From positions 1 through 21,223 of the forward strand of contig JAAKFP010000003.1 of assembly GCA_011065005.1 (NCBI GenBank): a stretch of DNA of 21,223 nt, in the 5' to 3' direction. The position numbers and the translations under genes were made by a program. Position 1 is the first letter of the stretch, and each line of letters starts with the position of its first letter. Source of the DNA: Chlamydiota bacterium (lineage in GTDB: Bacteria; Chlamydiota; Chlamydiia; Chlamydiales; Waddliaceae). The notes beneath the pieces were generated by a model, which saw only the letters and a list, made by a program, of their open reading frames with translations, was not told the DNA's origin and searched no databases. Positions 15,619 through 21,223 of the stretch are shown here, piece after piece.

Positions 15619-16696
15619 GCCAATACCTAGTGTGTCGCAGTTTTCCTGTTTTATATAGCGCCCTTTTCTTAACTAAATCGCTTAAGTCGCGCGTTGCAGT
15701 TGCTCTGGATGTTTTTGTGATTGAAATATAATTTTCAGCGCTTAATCCTCCGGAAAACCCCCTTATTCCTTCAGCAAACATCCTAAGCAAAACTTTTTCT
15801 TGTCTTTCATTGATTTTGCCGGTTAAATCACCCATGAGCTTTGATTTGGCCATTAAAAAATGAATCAAATCAAGCGACTCTTCTTGAGACTGAACAATGA
15901 CTCCTGCAAAAAAAACAACCCACTTTCCAATATCCAAAGTTTTATTACAAGCGCCGAGAGCCTTATAGTATTCCTTTTTTCTTCTGTTAATAACTTGTGA
16001 AATGGCTATTAAGGTTGGTTGTCCCAAACTTTGGGATAGGGCTTTTTCAACAAGCGCCCGACCTATGCGACCATTGCCGTCTTCAAATGGATGAATGCTC
16101 TCAAAATAAACGTGTGCAATCGCAGCTCTTGCTAAAGAGGATTCTTCATTTTTCGAATCGTTAAACCATTGAATAAACTCTGTCATCTCTTCGTATACCT
16201 TGGAAGAGGGAGGCGCCTCAAAATACACTTGATACCTATCGTAGCGCCCTGAAACTATTTGCATAGGATCTTTATGAGTTCGATACTTACCTTTATCTGA
16301 TATTGTAGATTCAGCTCCCATAAGCAATTTATGCCACTCATATAGCATTTCATGTGTTAAGATCTGATCATAGGTAGAGTACATACTCCACATCAAATTT
16401 CCCATTCCCTGCTCTTTGGGGGGGAGAATCCTTTTCTCAACAGACAGCCCAAAATGGCGCTGAATTGAAGACTGCAAACTTTCACGCTCTAAAATTTCAC
16501 CTTCAATCTCCGCACTATTCAGGCCCTCGGCACACAGAATCTCTACAATAAATTTTTTCTTCTGTTGATCATCAAGATGCTTTAAAACAGCAAAACTTCC
16601 TCCAGCTCCTTGAAGAAATGTTTTCTCTAAGGATACTAAAGATGAAGGATCGTAGATAAAATGCGGCCAATTTGGCAATTGCCAATTCCATAACAT
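15608..16696 (-). CDS. Fic-domain AMP transferase, class II, with C-terminal helix-turn-helix
   Basis: The protein has 362 residues. The N-terminus (WNWQLPNWPHF) matches the DUF4172 domain often joined to Fic. S61-AEI-E65-G66 is the inhibitory-helix motif [S/T]xxxE[G/N], placed before the Fic core, hence class II. The catalytic loop HPFEDGNGRIGR (202-213) has H202, N208 and R210, and SGRYDRYQVYF (149-159) fits the flap. A winged or HTH end (ITKTSRATATRDLSDLVKK, 326-344) suggests DNA binding. Family members transfer AMP to hydroxyl groups of proteins. The target is unknown. The ATG at 16696 has GGGAGG 10 bases upstream. Two matching palindromes in the upstream region suggest self-control. It overlaps the gltA end by 11 bp. 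Confidence 0.93.
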   Translation of the reverse strand: MLWNWQLPNWPHFIYDPSSLVSLEKTFLQGAGGSFAVLKHLDDQQKKKFIVEILCAEGLNSAEIEGEILERESLQSSIQRHFGLSVEKRILPPKEQGMGNLMWSMYSTYDQILTHEMLYEWHKLLMGAESTISDKGKYRTHKDPMQIVSGRYDRYQVYFEAPPSSKVYEEMTEFIQWFNDSKNEESSLARAAIAHVYFESIHPFEDGNGRIGRALVEKALSQSLGQPTLIAISQVINRRKKEYYKALGACNKTLDIGKWVVFFAGVIVQSQEESLDLIHFLMAKSKLMGDLTGKINERQEKVLLRMFAEGIRGFSGGLSAENYISITKTSRATATRDLSDLVKKRALYKTGKLRHTRYWLNL

Positions 16697-16725
16697 GAGT
16701 TATAGACCTCCCTTCTATAACTCAT
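16695..16725 (-). promoter_or_regulatory. Operator-like palindrome 1 at the fic start
   Basis: ATGAGTTATAGA (16695-16706) and TCTATAACTCAT (16714-16725) are perfect inverse copies with a 7-bp spacer. The palindrome includes two bases of the fic start codon. On the - strand the spacer reads AGGGAGG, which is the ribosome site. It can thus act as a DNA operator or, in the mRNA, as a hairpin with the start codon in the stem and the ribosome site in the loop. Confidence 0.75.
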
Positions 16726-16765
16726 ATTTTAGTCGATTTTAGATTTATAGAGCAATGGGAAATGT

Positions 16766-16800
16766 TTATGAGCTATAGAAAGGTTTTCTATAACTCATAA
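16766..16800 (-). promoter_or_regulatory. Operator-like palindrome 2 upstream of fic
   Basis: TTATGAGCTATAGA (16766-16779) and TCTATAACTCATAA (16787-16800) match as inverse copies at 13 of 14 positions, with a 7-bp spacer. It is the same sequence and spacing as palindrome 1, 73 bp away centre to centre (about seven helical turns). A half-site, TTTATAGACACATGAG, follows near 16816. Duplication of an otherwise rare palindrome points to a protein binding site, plausibly for the Fic protein's own HTH end. Confidence 0.7.
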
Positions 16801-16972
16801 ATAGCTAATAATTGATTTATAGACACATGAGTCGTAATCATTCAGACCCCTACATAATAACCGCGAAGCACACGAAGAAAGGGAAGGACACGCGAAGAAT
16901 TTAACTATTTCATAAAAAAACTTCGCGTATTCTTCGCTTCCTTCGCGGTTATAAACCAAGGGTCTGAACGGT

Positions 16973-17200
16973 CAATGGTGTCAACTTAAGAAATAAAATG
17001 AAACGCAAAGGCGCTAAGAATAAAAACCCTAAATGTCTTGGCTTCTTGTATGTTAAAAAAAAAGCCGATTGCTCGGCTTACTCCAAGGTATTTTGTTTCT
17101 GGCAAAACATTTGGACTAAGCAAAATAATTTGGAGTAAGCCGAGCAATCGGCTTTTTGCTGGGAGCCGTGCAAACGGCGTCTTTAAGTTGACGCCATTGC
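16973..17200. mobile_element. Element D: 228-bp element with 17-bp terminal repeats and 9-bp target duplication
   Basis: The ends CAATGGTGTCAACTTAA (16973-16989) and TTAAGTTGACGCCATTG (17183-17199) are inverse copies with one mismatch. The 9-bp word CTGAACGGT occurs directly on both sides (16964-16972 and 17201-17209). This is the mark of transposition into the right terminal repeat of element C. A 9-bp duplication is usual for several IS families (such as IS1 and the IS4/IS5 groups), so an active copy elsewhere may have moved it. No transposase is encoded. Confidence 0.75.
17059..17157. terminator. Perfect 28-bp inverted repeat within element D, possible two-way terminator
   Basis: AAAAAGCCGATTGCTCGGCT... 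(17059-17086) and its exact inverse (17130-17157) flank a 43-bp centre, in which TATTTTG (17089-17095) and CAAAATA (17121-17127) can also pair. Each arm holds a short GC hairpin (GCCGA/TCGGC) next to a run of A or T. It is therefore terminator-like in both directions and would end transcripts from the GH65-GT4 operon. Confidence 0.6.
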
Positions 17201-17212
17201 CTGAACGGTTAC

Positions 17213-17471
17213 CTATTTTATGTAGTGCCAAAGATCTATTCCTATATGAGAGAAAAGCTCTTTGACGGTGTTGATTGGCAGTCCCATGACATTGTGGTAA
17301 CAACCGTCGATTTTCCGGATAATGAGACCGCCTCCCATTTGAATTCCATAACCGCGGCTTTATCAGACCAATGTGATTTGCTGTGGTATAGTCGTATTTG
17401 GCCATCGGTTAAAGGGTTGAAAAGTACCCGTGTTTCTTCCGCTTTATGGAACTGTTGATCTCCTTTGGGTC
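17213..17471 (-). pseudogene. maf: Truncated, frameshifted maf (nucleotide pyrophosphatase) remnant
   Basis: Read on the - strand, one frame gives IRPKGDQQFHKAEETRVLFN...SHWSDKAA. After a one-base shift near 17351 the next frame gives [20 protein letters not shown] followed by [13 protein letters not shown] and a stop at 17215-17213. HxAEETRV, DKA-(G)-YGIQ and NVMGLP are hallmarks of the C-terminal third of Maf proteins, which hydrolyse non-canonical nucleotides. About two thirds of the normal ~190 residues are missing. The remnant starts directly at the stop codon of the GT4 gene, so a deletion joined them, and element C lies at its other end. Confidence 0.82.
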
Positions 17472-18710
17472 TTATGAAGCGCTAACTTTTTCTAATGTAG
17501 CATTTTCTTGCGGCGGTTGAGCCGTTCCGAGATGGCGATAATACAAATTTAGGATTGCATTTGTCATTGTTACATTTGTGAAACTTGACTCTACCATATC
17601 ACGACCAGTTGTTCCAAAGCGATCTCGCAATTCAGGATCGGAGAAGAGACTCATCACTCGAGAAGCTAACTCTTCAAATCCTTTCATTGGAACGACAAAG
17701 CCGTTAATTCCATCACGAATAATCTCAGGCATACCCCCGGCATTTGTAACGACCATTGGTTTACCTGATGCTAATGCTTCCAGCATAGTTAAACCAAATG
17801 GCTCGAAAGCTGTTGAGGGATAGATACAGACTTCGGATGCGGCATACATGTAGGGCATGTCCTCCAGAGGGTAGGTATCGATCAGGATATTATCTCTTAG
17901 ATTAAATCTTTCCACCAAGTCGACCATGTAGGCTATATCTTTTTGCTGGGTTAATTCCCAATCAATGATATTTTTTGTTCCTGCTAATACTAGGATCACA
18001 TCGGGAAATTGCTCTTTGATCAAGCGTAAAGCTTTGATGCTGACATCACATCCTTTGGCTAGTCCCATTCTGGCAGGGTGAAATATGACTCTACGGTTTT
18101 TTAGCTGTGGATATTTTTTATAGATGCGGGAGGGATTGATATCCGGCCTGAATTGTTCAGGGTTGATTCCGTGATGGACGGTGGTCACCCTACGGTGGTT
18201 GCAACCAATGCCAAGCAATTCTTTTTTAATAAAATGACTAACAGAGATAATGTGGGTCCAGTTTATCTTCGTTGAAAGCTCAAAAAAAACTCCATCATCC
18301 CAGACATTATGTGCTGTCAAGAACAGAGGTATGCCATGCTTGCTTGCAATTTCGTCTAATATGCGGGCGTGGGTCTTGCTGAAAAAATGCATGTTGTGTG
18401 CGTGTAAAATGTCTGGCTTATGCTTATCGATAAAATTTTCGAATACTTTACGAACCTGTTTTTCAATTCCTTGTAAGCCTCTTGTTGCCAACCAATTTAA
18501 ATCCATTATGGGTTCACGAGTGATTTCCACTCCTTTGTACTGATCGGTTCCCTTGCATCCTTCCGCGTTGCAGGTAAGAAGACTAACATTATGACCCAAA
18601 TTCACAAGGGTCGGTAAAAGTATCGTTAGGTGTGTTTCTACACCGCCGATGATTGGGGGAAATCCCCAATGTAAGTGAGCTATGCTTAATTTCTTTTCGG
18701 TTGAATCCAT
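17472..18710 (-). CDS. Glycosyltransferase family 4 (GT-B fold)
   Basis: It transfers a sugar from a nucleotide-sugar donor. The start at 18710 (MDSTEKKLSIAHLHWGFPP) is chosen because it lies one base after the GH65 stop and has AAGG upstream; this gives 412 residues. The open frame extends 46 codons further, but that part lies within GH65. GGVETHL (22-28) is the N-terminal loop. HPARMGLAKGCD (211-222) is the donor-domain start. The EX7E motif is E303-PFGLTML-E311, followed by GMPEIIRDGINGFVV. All are typical of GT4. Coupling to a GH65 phosphorylase suggests alpha-glucan or disaccharide (such as trehalose-type) metabolism, or glycan building. The exact acceptor cannot be read from the sequence. 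Confidence 0.93.
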   Translation of the reverse strand: MDSTEKKLSIAHLHWGFPPIIGGVETHLTILLPTLVNLGHNVSLLTCNAEGCKGTDQYKGVEITREPIMDLNWLATRGLQGIEKQVRKVFENFIDKHKPDILHAHNMHFFSKTHARILDEIASKHGIPLFLTAHNVWDDGVFFELSTKINWTHIISVSHFIKKELLGIGCNHRRVTTVHHGINPEQFRPDINPSRIYKKYPQLKNRRVIFHPARMGLAKGCDVSIKALRLIKEQFPDVILVLAGTKNIIDWELTQQKDIAYMVDLVERFNLRDNILIDTYPLEDMPYMYAASEVCIYPSTAFEPFGLTMLEALASGKPMVVTNAGGMPEIIRDGINGFVVPMKGFEELASRVMSLFSDPELRDRFGTTGRDMVESSFTNVTMTNAILNLYYRHLGTAQPPQENATLEKVSAS

Positions 18711-18711
18711 T

Positions 18712-21039
18712 TTAGTAATAACCTTCCTGTTTTGTGATTTTATTTTTCTGAAAGAGATATTTCTTTGTTCCGGACAATTCGTGCTGGTGTCCAAAGACAG
18801 TAACGTTGACTTTTTTCTTCTTCGAATCGTTTTGAAGAAAAACTTCATTATTTTTGGTTTCTATTCTTAAGAGATTGCCTTTCCAATGCAGGGTAAATTT
18901 AATAGATCTCCACGTTGTGGGCATCTTCGGATCAATGGACAGCCCATCTTTTGTCATCTTCACCCCAGCAAACCCGTGAATGATATTTTGCCAAACCCCT
19001 CCAAGGGATGCTGCGTGAGTCCCTTCTGCGGTATTGCCGTGCAGGTTGCTAATATCAGCATGCAGAGCAACATTGAAGAATTGATAGGCCAGATTAAGAG
19101 CCCCTGCTTCTAATGCAATAATGGAGTGGATGGCAGCACTCAGAGAAGATTTATGTAATGTTCGTTCATGATAAAACCAGAAGTTCTTCTCTTTGGTTTT
19201 CTTGTCAAACTGATCCGATAGAAGATATAACAGCATCAACACATCAGATTGTTTGACAAACTGTGTTGTTTGATAATCTTTTACTCTGATCCCTTTTGGG
19301 AGAAGAGGAATGCTATTTTCATCGAAATCGGTAATTTTAACATATCGTTTTCTAAAATAGCTATCGAACTGTTCAATAACATTGTCCTTTCTTTTTTTGA
19401 GTACAATATGGGTGCCGATGGACTTCCAATGAGCAACTTCCTTGTCGCTGAAATTCAGTTTGGTTTTTAATGCCTTAAACGTTTTTGGACCCTTTTTCTT
19501 GAGTTCAAGGAACATGTTGTGGGCGGTTAACAAATTCCATTTAGCCATCATATTCGTGAAGGCGTTGTTGTTGACGTGTTCATGGAATTCATCAGGTCCG
19601 ATGACATCTCTTATTTCAAAATGACCTTGACGATTGTGTTTCACGCGACTTGCCCAAAATCTGGCAGTCTCAAGTAGAATTTCATATCCATACTTACGTA
19701 AAAAGTCTAAATCATTTGCAATTTCAACATACTGACAACAGGCATACGCTATATCAGCGCTGATATGATGCTCTAACTCATTGGTCTTTATTCTAATAAT
19801 TGTGCCATCAAGGTTTTTCGCCCAAGTGGGAGTTTCCTCTTCGCCTGTTCCTGCGGATTCCCAGGGAAACATGGCACCTTTATAGCCTCGGCTTATAGCG
19901 ATTTTTCTTGCATGGTCGAGACGCTTATAGCGGTAGAGCAGCATATTTTTTGCTATCTCAGGATTTGTATATGCATAGAAAGGGAGAAGGAAGATTTCTG
20001 CATCCCAGAAGATATGGCCTCGATATCCTTCACCGCTTAGGGTTCTTGCACCGATACTAGAATATCCATTGTCAAAGTGGGAACAGATTAACATGTGGTA
20101 GATGTTAAATCGGACGTTCTTCTGGATTTCTGCTGTGCCCTCAATCACAATATCGGAAGTCTTCCATAATTTTTCCCACGCGTCGATGTGGTTTTTCAGA
20201 AGTTTAGAGAAGGGTGTCTTAAAAGTGCGCTGGAATATGGTAGTAGATCTCTTTTTTTCTTTTTTCAGATCACTTTCCTTGTCCCCGCATGATGAAATGT
20301 AAAACACTTTGGTAAAAACTGCGGGTTGCCCTTTTTTGAGTTTTAAACTGAGAACACGACTTGAGGAGAATTTCTTATTTCTCCCTATTTTGTAATAAAA
20401 CCCGCTGTGATAGACAATTTTTTGATGTTTTTCTAGGGTTTCTACGACCATGTAATTGGTATGATCATAAGGCCTCATTTCTATCGTATGAAAGTGTCTT
20501 TTGGTCCCTTCCGTCATTGTTTCAGCATTATGTACAGAAACATCGATGACGGTTTGCAACTCAATATCTGCATCATCATCTAGTGGAGTTAGAACCAGTT
20601 GCATGACACCGATATTCTTGTTATCCATCGAGAGAAAACGGATGGATTGGTAGTTATATCTTCTCTTTTTTATATCGGAGTAGATCGTTTTTCTTATCAG
20701 AAGGCCATGTTGCAGGTTGAGTACTCGATGGTGTTCTAGGGTGTCCATTGTGACAGCCCCAAACTTTTCTCCTTTGAGTGTGAATTTAAAATGAAACGGG
20801 TTGGGGAGGTTGACGAGTTCTGCAACCTGTGAGGTCATTCGATCGTAGATTCCAGACATGTATGTGCCAGGAACGGCACCTTTGGGGCTCTCTTCTAGGA
20901 CACCTCGTGCGCCGATAAGTCCGTTGCCAATGCTGAATTGCGCTTCACGAATATTTTGGATTTCCGGGTCAAACCCATCTTCTTTGATATGCCAGAGATC
21001 ATCGTTGGTGTATTGGGAGTAGAAGTCTTTCTTATGCAT
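18712..21039 (-). CDS. Glycoside hydrolase family 65 disaccharide phosphorylase (kojibiose/trehalose/maltose type)
   Basis: GH65 enzymes split alpha-glucosides with phosphate to beta-glucose 1-phosphate and a sugar, reversibly. The 775 residues match the usual 750-790. DLWHIKEDGFDPEIQNIREA and QFSIGNGLIGARG form the N-terminal beta-sandwich start. GYRGHIFWDAEIFLLPF (338-354) and VIGPDEFHEHVNNNAFTN (479-496) belong to the (alpha/alpha)6 barrel; E484 in GPDE is the expected general acid. KQSDVLML and HGNTAEGTHAASLGG fit the phosphate-site region. Substrate preference cannot be fixed by eye. The ATG at 21039 has only AGG 5 bases upstream. It is the first gene of an operon with the GT4 gene and is divergent from the yhcC-like gene. 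Confidence 0.93.
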   Translation of the reverse strand: MHKKDFYSQYTNDDLWHIKEDGFDPEIQNIREAQFSIGNGLIGARGVLEESPKGAVPGTYMSGIYDRMTSQVAELVNLPNPFHFKFTLKGEKFGAVTMDTLEHHRVLNLQHGLLIRKTIYSDIKKRRYNYQSIRFLSMDNKNIGVMQLVLTPLDDDADIELQTVIDVSVHNAETMTEGTKRHFHTIEMRPYDHTNYMVVETLEKHQKIVYHSGFYYKIGRNKKFSSSRVLSLKLKKGQPAVFTKVFYISSCGDKESDLKKEKKRSTTIFQRTFKTPFSKLLKNHIDAWEKLWKTSDIVIEGTAEIQKNVRFNIYHMLICSHFDNGYSSIGARTLSGEGYRGHIFWDAEIFLLPFYAYTNPEIAKNMLLYRYKRLDHARKIAISRGYKGAMFPWESAGTGEEETPTWAKNLDGTIIRIKTNELEHHISADIAYACCQYVEIANDLDFLRKYGYEILLETARFWASRVKHNRQGHFEIRDVIGPDEFHEHVNNNAFTNMMAKWNLLTAHNMFLELKKKGPKTFKALKTKLNFSDKEVAHWKSIGTHIVLKKRKDNVIEQFDSYFRKRYVKITDFDENSIPLLPKGIRVKDYQTTQFVKQSDVLMLLYLLSDQFDKKTKEKNFWFYHERTLHKSSLSAAIHSIIALEAGALNLAYQFFNVALHADISNLHGNTAEGTHAASLGGVWQNIIHGFAGVKMTKDGLSIDPKMPTTWRSIKFTLHWKGNLLRIETKNNEVFLQNDSKKKKVNVTVFGHQHELSGTKKYLFQKNKITKQEGYY

Positions 21040-21113
21040 GTTTACCTAATTAAGGGGATACCATATACTCCCTATAACTTAAATTTTAGTCTATTAGCAA
21101 TATTTTTATTCAG

Positions 21114-21223
21114 ATGCTTTACTACAGCTATAACGAATATTTGCAGGAAATGTTCCATTGCCGCGTCTATAAGGTATCGGTGGATGCTGGCTTTACCTGT
21201 CCCAATCGCGATGGTACTAAGGG
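21114..21223 (+). CDS. YhcC-family radical SAM protein, N-terminal fragment (continues beyond window)
   Basis: From the first ATG after an in-frame stop (21087-21089) the sequence encodes MLYYSYNEYLQEMF, then HCRVYKVSVDAGFTCPNRDG. The string RVYK(V/L)S(V/I)DAGFTCPNRDGT is the start of YhcC/TIGR01212 radical SAM proteins, where the cluster-binding cysteines follow in a CxFC segment beyond the window edge. The first cysteine of DAGFTCPNRDG is present. There is no clear ribosome site. The gene is divergent from GH65 across a 74-bp AT-rich gap. The biological role of the family is not settled. Confidence 0.85.
   Translation, partial: MLYYSYNEYLQEMFHCRVYKVSVDAGFTCPNRDGTK

Larger units (their letters stand above)
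16834..17212. mobile_element. MITE-like element C, interrupted by element D
   Basis: The left end GTAATCATTCAGACCCC (16834-16850) faces a right end GGGTCTGAACGGT (16960-16972) that is continued by TAC at 17210-17212. Removing element D and one 9-bp duplication rebuilds a full GGGTCTGAACGGTTAC. Inside, ATAACCGCGAAG...ACGCGAAGAATTT (about 16857-16902) pairs with CTTCGCG...CTTCGCGGTTAT (16921-16952). It has no coding capacity. It sits between fic and the maf remnant, and ends one base before the last codon of the remnant. Confidence 0.72.

Noticed and set aside
16986..17405. 139-codon frame on the - strand
   Set aside because: It runs through the maf remnant in the wrong frame and across element D; it has no family features.
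18711..18848. 46-codon N-terminal extension of the GT4 gene
   Set aside because: It lies inside the GH65 coding region, is lysine/arginine-rich junk in the other frame, and the ATG at 18710 has the proper position after the GH65 stop.

Overview
This window looks like part of the chromosome of an environmental (Parachlamydia-like or Waddlia-like) member of the Chlamydiae. The grounds are: a malate dehydrogenase of the chlamydial type next to a citrate synthase, which Chlamydiaceae pathogens lack; a cysteine-containing outer-membrane barrel; a eukaryote-like receptor-type kinase; a CX5RT phosphatase resembling injected effectors; and short AT-rich intergenic spaces full of palindromes. The phylum assignment is an inference. 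The genus cannot be fixed from this sequence alone.

Region 1 (1-6.6 kb) begins inside a 5S rRNA gene. A module consisting of the 3' part of 5S rRNA, a T-run, a ~40-bp spacer and a nearly perfect ~90-100-bp palindrome occurs three times in the same orientation. Each copy is followed by a different gene pointing back toward it: a 1142-aa membrane protein with seven propeller repeats, a mucin-like stalk, a transmembrane helix and a Ser/Thr kinase; an AAA ATPase with a DUF234-like nuclease fold; and an outer-membrane beta-barrel. The end of the rRNA operon therefore appears to have been copied or used as an insertion point at least twice.

Region 2 (6.7-12.9 kb) holds adenylate kinase (with a possible secretory N-terminal extension), an unrecognised 367-aa helical protein, a 491-aa protein with a CX5RT phosphatase motif, a 385-aa protein with an RNA-polymerase alpha-CTD-like domain, and a queE-queC operon for the 7-deazaguanine (queuosine) pathway.

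Region 3 (12.9-17.5 kb) carries mdh-gltA (TCA cycle), a class II Fic protein with two matching operator-like palindromes, and a truncated, frameshifted maf remnant. A family of small non-coding elements with terminal sequence GTAACCGTTCAGACCCC fills the gaps here and at 10.1-10.4 kb. One of them carries a second, unrelated element inside its terminal repeat, flanked by a 9-bp target duplication.

Region 4 (17.5-21.2 kb) is a two-gene operon, a GH65 disaccharide phosphorylase followed by a GT4 glycosyltransferase. The 5' end of a YhcC-type radical SAM gene runs off the window.

Three convergent gene pairs overlap at their 3' ends (adk/367-aa gene, alpha-CTD-like gene/queC, gltA/fic). Coding space is therefore tight, in contrast to the repeat-filled gaps.
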